A stretch of DNA of 64,000 bases from contig NC_134678.1 of NCBI RefSeq assembly GCF_024713945.1, positions 1,116,001 to 1,180,000 on the forward strand, written 5' to 3'. The notes beneath the pieces were generated by a model. That model ran no database searches, was not told where the DNA came from, and worked only from the letters and a program-made list of their open reading frames with translations. Made by a program: the position numbers and the translations under genes. Within the stretch, counting starts at the first letter, position 1. Each line of letters starts with the position of its first letter. Of the stretch, positions 12,948-23,502 are shown one piece after another. The stretch comes from Dermatophagoides farinae (lineage: Eukaryota > Arthropoda > Arachnida > Sarcoptiformes > Pyroglyphidae).

Positions 12948-14839
12948 ATGGATTCAAATACTTTAAACATTTATAAAAAACTTGTTGAAGCAAAAAAACA
13001 AATTGATGATGCTCTTGAAGAATTGGTAAATTTATCGCAAACAAAAACCGAAGTAGCAGTAAAGATTGTGAACAAAGTTCCAGAAAAATCCATTCCGAAT
13101 GCTGTACCATCATCAACAACACCCGTTAATGGTATTGATTCCAATATTTCTGGTGGTGATTCTATTTCTGGTGGTGATTCTGTTTCGGGAGAAAAATCCA
13201 TTGTTGGTTCAAGCAACGATGATAAATCATTGAAAACAAATGGTAAAATTGATCACGTTGCTATTGCTGATAATAAGCCATTGGATGCTGTTAAAAAGTT
13301 CAACTATCAAGATGGTACTTTAACATTAAATCTGGTATATTCGTCGCGTAATTTTTACGTTAATTTTGATTATGATAAAATGAAAAAATTCTATACGAAA
13401 TTCAATGAAGATTATCTTCTATTAAACAAAAAAAGTGTCGAATTACAGCCATATGAAATCGTTATCGATGGAATTTATGCTGTTTTAAATCAATCCGATG
13501 AAACCTATTATCGTGGTCAAGTAATTGATTTTTGTCCAAAAGATCAGGTGAAAATATTTCTGATCGATTATGGTGATGATATGGAGATTGACAGGCAACA
13601 AATTTATAAATTATTGCCACCTTTTGATAAAGAACCAGATTTTGCCTTAAATTGTTTCATTAATGGTAATGATTAATGGTTTGCTTTCTATTAATATTAT
13701 TATTTACTAAATTACCTCCTTACAGAGAAATGGACCGAAGATTTTAAACGATTTGATTCGGCATTGATCAAATATCTTGAAGATGGTGTTTCGTTGGAGG
13801 GTAAATTGTTGAATCCATTGCCAAATTGTCATCGAATTCCAATTTCTCTTCATATTCAACTTCCTGGCAAAAAAATGGATAAGTTCACTTCAATTGATCA
13901 TAATGTCGATGTTTATGGTATTTTGTTTGAAAAATAATGTGAATGATTACAAACAAACTTGAATAACCACCATTTTTTCTCTCCCATTTCTTTCACAGAT
14001 TTCATTGATCAATATAAATTTAACTATGAAACATTTTTGGAAAAGAATAAAATCGATTGGACAAAATTGTCAAAATCATTCCATATGCTTGATAAAATTA
14101 CTGGCTTTTCAAAGTCGTTGAAGATGAATAAAGCCCTGATTGTAAAAGTGGAAGATATAGACAATTTTTTGATCATAACAGATCATTCACATTCGAATTC
14201 TCAATTGAACAATTTCGTCACTAATTTCAGGTAATGAAATTTTTATTTTCAAATTTTTTTTTACTGGATTTTACAATACATTTTTTTCCTTTATTTTGTA
14301 TTTTGTATATACATATAGCAATTTCTATTATCCATCTCGTGATTTTATGCTCAAGGATGATATATCAATAGATTTGGTCGTGGTGAAACATCAGGATTTC
14401 TATTTCCGTGCATTGATACTTGGCGGTAATGATGATGGTTATGAAATTTTTGCTTTTGACATTGGATTTATTTGCACGGTGAAAAAATCACAAATGTATC
14501 GTTTATTGGATATATTTTCTGTACAAAATTATCCACCATTCATTCATTGTTGTCGTATACACGGACTTGTACCATTGAAAGAAAATTGGAGTTCGATAGC
14601 CATGTAAGTTTTATTATCGTTTTTTTTATCAAATTTAATTTTCCTGATGATTCGTTGAATTTTTGTTTTTGTTTCATTTTTTTTTCTATAGTACTACATT
14701 GAAAAAATTTTGCAACCAATCCTTAGACATTATTGTACGTGGTTTTGACAAAGGAAAATTTCAGATTGAAATTTTCAATGGTGGAATGAATGTTCGATCA
14801 ACATTTATTCGTTGCCGTTTGGCCAAATCGGTTGAATGA
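12948..14839 (+). CDS. Tudor-domain-containing protein (two extended Tudor domains)
   Basis: Five exons, 12948-13665, 13726-13917, 13999-14230, 14319-14603 and 14692-14839, give 524 residues. An N-terminal coiled-coil-like segment (about 5-35, rich in Lys, Glu and Leu) and a Ser/Gly linker with repeated SGGDS precede an extended Tudor domain at about 125-245. That domain shows the core YYRGQVIDF ... VKIFLIDYGD. A second, more divergent one lies at about 380-465 (FYFRALIL ... YEIFAFDIGF). Tudor domains of this class bind methylated Arg peptides, classically on Piwi proteins, and scaffold germ granules. In the second domain the usual DYG reads DIG, so ligand binding may be altered. It is not long enough for the large multi-Tudor proteins; the closest assignment is a TDRD-like adaptor. 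Start: the ATG opening MDSNTLN is the first in frame. Confidence 0.85.
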
Positions 14840-15020
14840 ATGATGATTGAATTTAATTGAATTGCTGATGATCTATCTTTTCTCGCCATTTTCTTTATAC
14901 TACTCATTATTATTGTCATTACTTTTCATATATAATCTAAATCCAATTACTTAATGTTGATAATGGAAAAAAATATAACACATGTTGTGGCGTGGCAAAT
15001 TTAAATTTTTTTAAAACACA

Positions 15021-15026
15021 AATAAA
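15021..15026 (+). promoter_or_regulatory. Polyadenylation signal AATAAA of the Tudor gene
   Basis: AATAAA lies about 180 bases after the stop codon of the Tudor-domain gene, in plain AT-rich 3' flank. Confidence 0.4.
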
Positions 15027-15334
15027 TTAACAGGGTTTTTTTCCCATTTTTTTCTCCAATAGATGGTGTTTTTATTTTTTCCGGAACTTTTGTTTTGTTT
15101 TGTTTTGTTTTTTTTTTTTTTTTTTGTTCAACTTCAATGACATTTAGTGTTGTTAACAAACAAACTAATCGAATCGATTTAAATGCAAAAAAAAATGCTA
15201 CCATAATGATGATGATGATGATGATGAGGTGGGATATAACGATTAACTCGCTTGCTACCTTCATTTAGAAGTTTAATTGCTGCTACTTCGGCTACTGATG
15301 TGTTTGTTGAACTTGAAATTGATTCAAAATTTTG

Positions 15335-15368
15335 TTTTGTAGATTGTAATTATTTACAATCTACAAAA
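15335..15368. repeat. Perfect inverted repeat, 15-base arms
   Basis: The arm TTTTGTAGATTGTAA at 15335-15349 is followed by a 4-base loop and its exact reverse complement at 15354-15368. A stem of this length with a short loop can form a hairpin. It is too short for a typical microRNA precursor. Confidence 0.9.
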
Positions 15369-15589
15369 ACAAAAACAACAACAACAACAACAACAGAAAA
15401 AAAAATTTCTAAAATTGATGTTTATTAATATATTAATAATTTGATGAAATGATTTTCAATGAGATAGCATTAAATGAATGAATGAATGCATTATTTGTCT
15501 AATAAATATGAGAAACGAATTATGGTGAGTAAAACAAAACAAAACAAAATGAATGAAGAAGAAGAAAAAAATTTAACAGATTCAAATAA

Positions 15590-15744
15590 TGTTGAATTGT
15601 TGAAACCAATTAATTCAATTAAGAATATGCCACGTCACCATTATTGATATAAATATGAGTTTAGAAGTGATTGATTTATAATTATTAAAAACCTTTTGAA
15701 TTTGTTCTTTAGTTTATTTCATTTTGCTTGTTAAAATTCTAAAA
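15590..15744 (+). repeat. 5' LTR of the copia element
   Basis: 155 bases beginning TGTTGAATTG and ending TTCTAAAA. They are matched by the 3' LTR at 19610-19763 except for one base in an A run. The LTR is short, as usual for copia elements. Confidence 0.95.
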
Positions 15745-15758
15745 GGTTATGGGCTCTG
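15745..15758 (+). other. Primer-binding site of copia half-tRNA type
   Basis: The bases GGTTATGGGC directly after the left LTR match the start of the known Drosophila copia primer site. That site pairs with the anticodon region of initiator tRNA-Met rather than with a tRNA 3' end. The ATG within it is also the start of the gag-pol frame. Assignment rests on remembered copia sequence and is inference. Confidence 0.6.
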
Positions 15759-18700
15759 CAACGCAAGAACTGCCTGACATTACTATATTGAACGATTCTA
15801 ATTTTCATCGATGGGCTATGGAAATAGAATTGACCATGAAAGGAAAGAAATTGTGGAAATATGTTATTGATAATAACATCAACGATTCTGAAGATCCAAG
15901 TAAATTCATGGCCATGGCGTTTATAGTAAGAACGGTCGATGAGACAAATTTTCATCGAATTTCTGGTTGCGATTCAGCCAAGCAAATGATGGATAAATTA
16001 ATTCAATATCATAGAGGTTGCTCGAGTAAATCAACTGAAGGCTTGTTGCAGAAATTCTACGAAATTTCATGGTCCGATGATATAGAAGCAACATTCAGTG
16101 AAGTTCGAAGAATCAATGGTGAACTAAAAGCCAGAGGAGTTTTAAAGACAAGCTCAGAGCTATGTTCAAAAATTCTGTCAATTTTACCAACAAGTTTCAA
16201 TGAAGTTAAATGTAGTGTTAAAGCTACGAAGATGATAACTGGAAAAGAAATAACATTAGAGCAACTGGAATCGTTAGTCAGAAGTGTTCATAAAATGCAA
16301 AAATCAAACGATTCAGACAGTATGCAGAATGTTTTAGCTCTAGCTAAGAAGAAGAAAGAAAAAGTCAATGTAAGATGCTTTGGTTGCCAGAAAATTGGTC
16401 ATTATCGTAATAATTGTCCTGATAAGAATAAAGACAAGTCTGGAAATTCATCAAGAAAAGATGAAAAGGCAAAACCAAAGATACAGCTAGGAATGGTTAT
16501 CAGAAATATTTCAGAATTGAAACCAAAACCGAAGAAAGAAGAAATGTACGATCACCCTATTGTTTATGCTGATAGTGGTGCTAGTAATCATACATTTAAT
16601 GATTCACGTTATTTTGTTGATCAAAATGTATATGAAGAAGGTGATATAGATTCACCAGGTGGATCAGTTAAAGCATCTGCAATTGGAACTGTCGAAATCG
16701 ATATTCATAATGGTGATGAATGGAACACAGTGATTTTAAAAGATTCCTTATTGATTAAATCATCGCCGTTGAATATGATATCACTTGGACAATTGGCTTG
16801 TGATCGAGATATCAATTTTAAAGGAGATTTCAACAAAATTGTTGTATTCTTGAAAGGAAAGCCAATTATATATGCAGATCGCTCAGATACAAGTGCAAAT
16901 GTATATGAGTTAAGATCCCGTTTGTTTAAAAGACGTGTTAATATGATGATGATTCAAGATAGTCTGAAAATTTGGCATGAAAGATTCAATCATGTTAGTT
17001 CAAAATTGATTGAGTCTATGGCAAAAGAGAATCTGGTTGACGGTTTACCAAAGAGATTCATACAAGATGTTGGTTTCTGCAAATCTTGCTGTCAAGGAAA
17101 ATTAGTCGAATCAAGTCATCCAACAGTGAAGAATAAAAGTTGTGCAAAAGTTGGTGAATTCATCCATTTAGACATAGGTGGCTATGTCAAGCATACATCA
17201 ATTCATCAAAATCGTTATTTTCTCATATGTGTTGATGAATTATCTGGCTATATTAAGTTATTCTTTATGAAACAAAGAACAGAAGTTTTAGCCAAATTTA
17301 AACGATTGTTAAATGAAGTTCGTTTAGATACCGGCAATATTGTCAGATGTATTCGAAGTGACCGTGGTACAGAATTTACTTCGAATCATTTCAAACAATT
17401 AATTGAAGACAATGGAATCATACATCAGTTTGCCACTGTTGGTGTTCCACAACAGAACGGTAAAGCTGAGAGAAACATACGAACATTGGTTGAACATTCT
17501 GTTGCCTCATTATCGAGTAAAAGTTTGCCTCTTCGTCTCTGGGATGAAGCATTGAATCAAACAGCTTATACTCAGAACAGATTATTGAATTCAGCAGGAG
17601 TTGTACCATATACGTTATGGTATGGACGAAAACCAAATGTTTCCAATCTTAAAATATTTGGTTCATCTGGTGAAATGCTGATTAAGAATAACAACAAATT
17701 TAATGGTCGAACTAAATCTGTTGTTTTGGTTGGCTATGAAGGAGAATCGATTTATCGATGTTATGATCCTATATCGAAACAAATCTGTTTATCATCATCA
17801 GTTAAATGGGACGAAATTTCAAATCTCAAATTGGAAAGCAACAATATAGACATTACTGATAATCTAGCAAACGTCAGTAGTGTTGATATAGTTGATAACG
17901 AAGTCAGTTCAGATCAACCAGAAATGATGATAGAAGATTCGGTGGATCCAAATCAAACTGAAAATGTTGAACAAAACGAAAATCATCAGAGAGGTCGTCC
18001 TGTTGGAGCAACAAATAAGATATATGAAGTTAATGTTGAACGTTTGGCATCTTTAAGACCAAGGAAGATTGTTGCTTTAACAATTGCTGGTTCAACGCCG
18101 GCAACATATAATGAAGCAATTACTAGCGAAGAATCAGATAAATGGTTGGTTTCTATGAAATCTGAATATGATGCTTTGATCGAAAATCAAACTTGGGATC
18201 TGGTTCCAAGACCATCAAATAAGAAGATCATCTCCGTTAAATGGCTATTTCGTATAAAAGATGACGGTCGTTACAAATCTCGTTTGGTGGCGAGAGGTTT
18301 CGAAGCAGATGAGAATGACGTATGGTGTACATATGCACCTGTTGTTAACACTGATACTATACGTCTTATTTTCTCAATTATCGCTTCTTTAAATATGGAA
18401 ATGATTCAGTTTGATGTATCAACAGCTTTTCTTAATGGTTTCATTTATCACGATGTCTTTATTGAACAACCTTATGGTTTTGATGACGGGACTAATCGAG
18501 TGTGCAAACTGAAACGTGGACTATATGGGTTAAAAGAAAGTCCAAGAGCTTGGAATCAAAGATTTCATGACGTTATTATTGAATATGGTTTGACAGTTTC
18601 AAATTATGATTCTTGTCTATATCATAATTATAAAAATGGATGTCTAATTATTGTGATATTATACGTTGATGATGGTATCATATGCTCAACTAGTCATGAT

Positions 18701-19591
18701 GAAGTTCAAAATGTTTTCGATTATTTGAACAAGCATTTTAAAGTTAATTTGGTTAAATCCGATATATACGTTGGTTTCCAATATGAGCGGGATCGTCAAA
18801 AACGCACGATTAAGTTATATCAATTTAATTATACAGAATCTAAATTGAAAACTTTTGATATGGAAAATTGTAAAGGTGTTCAATCACCTTGTTCAGTAGA
18901 AGATATGTATCAAGAATCAAAAGAAGATTTAGATTATCCGTACAGACAAGCTATTGGAAGCTTGTTATATCTTGCTACAAAAACTCGTCCAGATATATGT
19001 TTTGGTGTTTCTTTACTTTCACGTTTCGTAATTAAGCCATTAGAAATACATGTCACTGGTTTAAAACGAATATTCCGATATTTGAGATCAACTACTTCAT
19101 ACGGAATTATACTGGGAGGAAGTGAAAATATTGAAATCTACGCTTTCTCTGATTCCGATCTTGCTGGAAGAAAAGATGATAGAAAATCAACTTCTGGCTA
19201 TGTCATTAATGTTAATGGACCAGTCTTATGGAGAACGAAAACACAGAAAATGGTGGTCGATAATACAAGCGAAGCTGAGTTTATTGCTTGTTCTATGTGT
19301 TCGAAAAGTCTTCGTTTTATTATGAATATATTGAATGAACTTAAGATCGATTTCAAACGACCAAAAATATTCGTGGACAACCAGTCAGCAATTGCCCAAC
19401 TGAAACAAGTGGCCATTCCTTCAAAGTTAAAGCATATTGATATAAAATTTCATATGGTTAGGCAATTGGTCAAAGATGAGATATTAGACGTGGAATGGGT
19501 TAGCACCGATGGACAAGTTGCAGATCTTTTAACTAAATCCTTGTCATCTCCAAAACATAAGCATTTGATTCAGTTATGGAATTTGAATTAA
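15749..19591 (+). CDS. Copia gag-pol polyprotein
   Basis: One frame of 1280 codons. Parts in order: copia-type Gag; a CCHC zinc knuckle (CFGCQKIGHYRNNC) near residue 210; aspartic protease with DSGAS near 275; pre-integrase zinc region and integrase core (about 410-680); reverse transcriptase with YVDD near 970; and RNase H at the end. The integrase-before-reverse-transcriptase order is diagnostic of Ty1/copia. The length is typical of copia-class polyproteins, and the frame looks whole. Confidence 0.95.
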   Translation: MGSATQELPDITILNDSNFHRWAMEIELTMKGKKLWKYVIDNNINDSEDPSKFMAMAFIVRTVDETNFHRISGCDSAKQMMDKLIQYHRGCSSKSTEGLLQKFYEISWSDDIEATFSEVRRINGELKARGVLKTSSELCSKILSILPTSFNEVKCSVKATKMITGKEITLEQLESLVRSVHKMQKSNDSDSMQNVLALAKKKKEKVNVRCFGCQKIGHYRNNCPDKNKDKSGNSSRKDEKAKPKIQLGMVIRNISELKPKPKKEEMYDHPIVYADSGASNHTFNDSRYFVDQNVYEEGDIDSPGGSVKASAIGTVEIDIHNGDEWNTVILKDSLLIKSSPLNMISLGQLACDRDINFKGDFNKIVVFLKGKPIIYADRSDTSANVYELRSRLFKRRVNMMMIQDSLKIWHERFNHVSSKLIESMAKENLVDGLPKRFIQDVGFCKSCCQGKLVESSHPTVKNKSCAKVGEFIHLDIGGYVKHTSIHQNRYFLICVDELSGYIKLFFMKQRTEVLAKFKRLLNEVRLDTGNIVRCIRSDRGTEFTSNHFKQLIEDNGIIHQFATVGVPQQNGKAERNIRTLVEHSVASLSSKSLPLRLWDEALNQTAYTQNRLLNSAGVVPYTLWYGRKPNVSNLKIFGSSGEMLIKNNNKFNGRTKSVVLVGYEGESIYRCYDPISKQICLSSSVKWDEISNLKLESNNIDITDNLANVSSVDIVDNEVSSDQPEMMIEDSVDPNQTENVEQNENHQRGRPVGATNKIYEVNVERLASLRPRKIVALTIAGSTPATYNEAITSEESDKWLVSMKSEYDALIENQTWDLVPRPSNKKIISVKWLFRIKDDGRYKSRLVARGFEADENDVWCTYAPVVNTDTIRLIFSIIASLNMEMIQFDVSTAFLNGFIYHDVFIEQPYGFDDGTNRVCKLKRGLYGLKESPRAWNQRFHDVIIEYGLTVSNYDSCLYHNYKNGCLIIVILYVDDGIICSTSHDEVQNVFDYLNKHFKVNLVKSDIYVGFQYERDRQKRTIKLYQFNYTESKLKTFDMENCKGVQSPCSVEDMYQESKEDLDYPYRQAIGSLLYLATKTRPDICFGVSLLSRFVIKPLEIHVTGLKRIFRYLRSTTSYGIILGGSENIEIYAFSDSDLAGRKDDRKSTSGYVINVNGPVLWRTKTQKMVVDNTSEAEFIACSMCSKSLRFIMNILNELKIDFKRPKIFVDNQSAIAQLKQVAIPSKLKHIDIKFHMVRQLVKDEILDVEWVSTDGQVADLLTKSLSSPKHKHLIQLWNLN

Positions 19592-19609
19592 TTATTTCAA
19601 CAGGAGGAG

Positions 19610-19763
19610 TGTTGAATTGTTGAAACCAATTAATTCAATTAAGAATATGCCACGTCACCATTATTGATATAAATATGAGTTTAGAAGTGATTGATTTATA
19701 ATTATTAAAACCTTTTGAATTTGTTCTTTAGTTTATTTCATTTTGCTTGTTAAAATTCTAAAA
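19610..19763 (+). repeat. 3' LTR of the copia element
   Basis: 154 bases, identical by eye to the 5' LTR except for one A in a homopolymer. It is followed at once by the AATAA target duplication. Confidence 0.95.
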
Positions 19764-19886
19764 AATAATGTGTGTGAGTGTGAGCAATAAATTTGTTTTT
19801 TGCCGAAATTTTCCAAAAATTCCATCATCATCATCATTATCGTTGGCCATGAATTTTGATTTTCATTTTGTTACGACGGAAAGATC

Positions 19887-22057
19887 TCAAGTAGAATCAT
19901 ATAAAAGATCAAATATATCGTAAAATTTCATTCCAAAATCTTTGCCAACAGAAACATTATTGGACATAAGATTCATATGTAGATTTCTATTATCAAGTTG
20001 TGGCCATTCGATTCCATTTTGTCGTAACATTTTTCTGTTTAAACAAGACAAACAGAAAAAAAATATTTCAGAAATTTTATAAAAAATAATTTTCACACAT
20101 CAATTTTACCCGGTTCTTGCAAAATTTGTCCACGTTTGAATCATTCTTCGACTTAACATTTGTTGTTCATAGGTAAATTTATCTGGATATCGTAACGGTA
20201 AGCCGAATACATAATCCATTTCATTCCAATGTGGTGAACCAATCCATTTTGGATATGAAAGATTTTCTTCATGAAATAGATAAAGATAAACATTTTTTCT
20301 ATCATCATCGCTTAATAATTTGGCAAATTTAAACACTGGTCCTTTGAAAATGAAATCACTTAAAAATACCATAAATTCTCGTATAATTTGTTTTTCATTA
20401 TTTTTGGAATTTTCCTTCTTAATACGATCAAGTATTAATGAACTTAATCGTTCGAGATTATTTGAACCACTATCCAATTTGTCGATAACTTGTTGAAAAG
20501 TAGTTAGATTAACATTGAAATCATCAACTAATGGAATTATATCTGGTGCTTCATGATGTAGATACAATGTTGATTCATTTGCATTTGCACCAATCAATAT
20601 ATCTTTTTGTACAATATTATCAGATTGTTGTTCAACATATTCTGGTAATAATTGACTTGGTATCGATGGACTAAAGCTGATAATATTTTTACTCAATATT
20701 TCTCCTTGTATTTCATTGATTTTTCTGGATGTTAATCTTTCAACACATTCGGTTTCAAGTTTTCGTTGTTTATTACCATTATTATCATCATCTTCAAATT
20801 CTTCATCATCAACATTATTATCATCATCGCCATTATCATTATTATAATCATTGCCATTGCCATTGCCATTTTCATATTCATCATCAATTAACAACGTATT
20901 TTCTGTCGTATGATGGTCGATCGTACAATTAGCCAATTGAATGACACGTGTAAAATGATGATTTGTAAAAATTTGTTTCAACATCATTGGACTTGCACTT
21001 TGTAGTATGACACGTTGAAAAAGATTACGACTAACAGGTGAAATCATTAACATGCCAATTGAAATTGCACCAGCTGATTGACCTTGTAATGTGATTTGAT
21101 TTGGATCACCTTTTTGAAATAAAATGAAGAATGTTATATAATGTGTAAATTGATTATAAAAAAAAACCACACAACTTACCACCAAAATGATGAATATTTT
21201 TTCTCACCCATTCAATGGCAGTGATCTGGTCATAAAGACCTAAATTTCTATCATAATGATCGGTTGTATGTTCAGAATCTTCCAGATTATTATCGAAAAA
21301 TCCCAGTAAACCAACACGATAATTGATGGTAACAAAAACAACATTACCAATGGCTGAAATCATTCCACCATTATATGCTTCCATACTGATGCCCATATAG
21401 TTGAAACCACCACCATGTATGTAAATAATGACCGGTAATAATAATTTGTTCGATTTATTCATCGTAGTAATATTTTGATTATCTTTAACATTAGTCAAAG
21501 ATGAGCTACCGGTTGTTGTCCATATCGGTGTCCATATGTTTAGAAATAAACAATCTTCACTAACATTTCGATTATAAATTTTCGTTAAATAATCAAATTG
21601 TTTTAGATTATTTTGCATACAAAATGGTGGCCATTTCAGAGCATTTTTTATGCCCATCCATTCTGTTGCTGGTCTTGCTCGTCGAAATCTCTATGGAAGA
21701 AATAGGAAAAAAAATTACAACAACAACTAAAAAAAAACACAATCAATTTCAATAAAATCATCATACTTTTGGTTTTTCTGCATAACGAACACCAAGAAAT
21801 TGTGCTAATGTAACATTTTGTTCATCAATCAATTGGCCACGTAATTTTGGACCATATTGGTCATTATTAAATCGTAATTTTGATAATGAAATAACAATAT
21901 AATTATTAGGAATGGAACGAGAATTTCTTGTAAAAATATTATTTAAATGTAACAAAGGAGAATTCCATTTATAAATGAATAATGTAACAATGATCATACA
22001 AAAAAAAACACTAAATAGAATTGTTAGAATTTTTCGTCGTTTTTCATTCAAATACAT
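19887..22057 (-). CDS. Carboxylesterase type B, cholinesterase-like, membrane-anchored
   Basis: Four minus-strand exons, 22057-21767, 21690-21180, 21109-20110 and 20034-19887, give 649 residues of alpha/beta hydrolase. ATG 22057 is the first in frame. An uncleaved-looking hydrophobic segment (about 12-32) after a basic start suggests a type II membrane anchor. Family marks: EDCLFLNIWTP, oxyanion loop HGGGF, and the nucleophile elbow GQSAG with Ser279. Glu446 (GANANES) and His561 (SPHWNEMDYVFG) complete the catalytic triad, so it should be an active serine esterase rather than a neuroligin-type dead homolog. Oddity: an Asn/Asp/Glu-rich insertion of about 40 residues (about 343-382) sits between the elbow and the Glu region. 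The substrate cannot be told from sequence; detoxification-type carboxylesterase or acetylcholinesterase-like activity are both possible. Confidence 0.9.
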
Positions 22058-23502
22058 CGTTACAACAAAATGATCATCGATGATCAATGAATCAAAAGAA
22101 AAAACAAAAACAAAAAACACAAAACAAAAAAATCTCAAAAACTTTTAATGATTATAACAAGACTGGTATCGACATTCGAATGATGAATATTTTTTTTTTT
22201 ACCGTGTGTGTGTGTGTGTTTATTTATGTTTTTGTACATATATGAATGTCGAAAGAAAAAAAAAATTATAATTTTTAACCATCGACAAAAATGGGTTTTT
22301 ATCGCCTTTCCCACTTTTTTTTTCCACACTTACACACACACACACACACATTGATGATTGTTTTGTTTTTCATTCAATTCAATTCGCAAATAATTATTAT
22401 CATCATTTTCTATATGTGCATTCCTCATTATAATATATATGTTATAATAAATGATAATGATAGTTTTCATGTGGAAATTCAAATTTAATTGAAAAAAAAT
22501 TGAAAATTGATCGTCCACTAAAAAAAAAACAAAACAAAACACATCCATCCATTTAGATATGTCATCGATTATGATGACGTTGATCATCGACATGATCATC
22601 ATCATCATCATCATGATGATAATCATGTATTCTATCTATGATAATCATGTATTTCCCTTTTTTTCCATTACAAATTGTATTTTTTTTATATTATGTTTTC
22701 CATTCATCATCATCCTCCACCATCATCATCACATCATCATCATTATTGAGTGCACGAGTGCACATGCACACGTAATGTAAATTTTTCCATTTTTTTTTCA
22801 TAAACAACAAAAAAAACATTCCAAAAATATCTCAATGATCAAAAATAATCATGAAAATTTGGTTACAAAGCAGCAGCAGGTAAGTAGAAAAAAAATTTTT
22901 CTTATTAATGCTAATCATCATTGGAATTTCTTTTTTTGTTCTCTACTAAATAAAGAAACGTGTAATTATCTATTATTAGTGTTTCTCCATTGTTTTTTTC
23001 TTAGCTTTTTTCTTTTTTTTCCCGCACAATAATAAAACAATGTCTTTGATCGATAAATTAATATATCGAAAAAATGAATCAGTTTTGGTGGTCGAGTGAT
23101 TCTGATTTAAGCTTTCGGCCATTCAACCATCTAACCACACACACACACACACAGATAGACAGAAGAAACATGTGTTTAATCCAGAACAACAAACAGAAAC
23201 AAACGAATGTCAGGTTCATTCGAGTTTATAATCGCCATCATTATCGTCATCAGCGTTTGTCATGGAGAAAAAAAAACCCAAAAATGAAATTACAAATGAA
23301 AACGTGATTCGAAAAAAAATGGATGACAAAAAAAATTTATTGAAAATTTAAATTTTGATGAAAATGTGGGCAAAAAAAACAAAACAATAATTCAGGAATA
23401 ATTTATACAGGTAACGCAACAAAACAAAAATGAAAATTTTTCGACATGTTTATAAAAGAGTAGATTTTTTTCGCTGATTTGGAACAAACAAACATAAAAA
23501 AA
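22058..23502. other. Divergent spacer between the esterase and GMC oxidoreductase genes
   Basis: About 1.4 kb of ATC/ATG triplets, CA repeats and homopolymers between two divergently transcribed genes. A strong donor-like site (CAGCAG followed by GTAAGT at 22880) and an acceptor-like TTTATACAG ending at 23410 could mark a 5' UTR intron of the GMC gene. No coding sequence was seen. Confidence 0.5.

Larger units (their letters stand above)
14840..15584. other. Tudor-gene 3' flank up to the copia insertion
   Basis: AT-rich spacer carrying the Tudor 3' UTR, T and A runs, an ATG/ATC triplet run near 15207-15226 and a 15-bp-arm hairpin at 15335-15368. No coding sequence was seen. Confidence 0.6.
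15585..19768 (+). mobile_element. Ty1/copia LTR retrotransposon, young and whole-looking
   Basis: The element spans 15590-19763 and is flanked by a 5-base target duplication AATAA (15585-15589 and 19764-19768). It has two near-identical LTRs of about 155 bases, a copia-type primer site directly after the left LTR, one long gag-pol frame and a short purine tract (AGGAGGAG) before the right LTR. The LTRs differ by eye only in the length of one A run, so insertion is very recent on an evolutionary scale. No breaks were seen. It landed about 120 bases beyond the stop codon of the convergent esterase gene. Confidence 0.95.
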
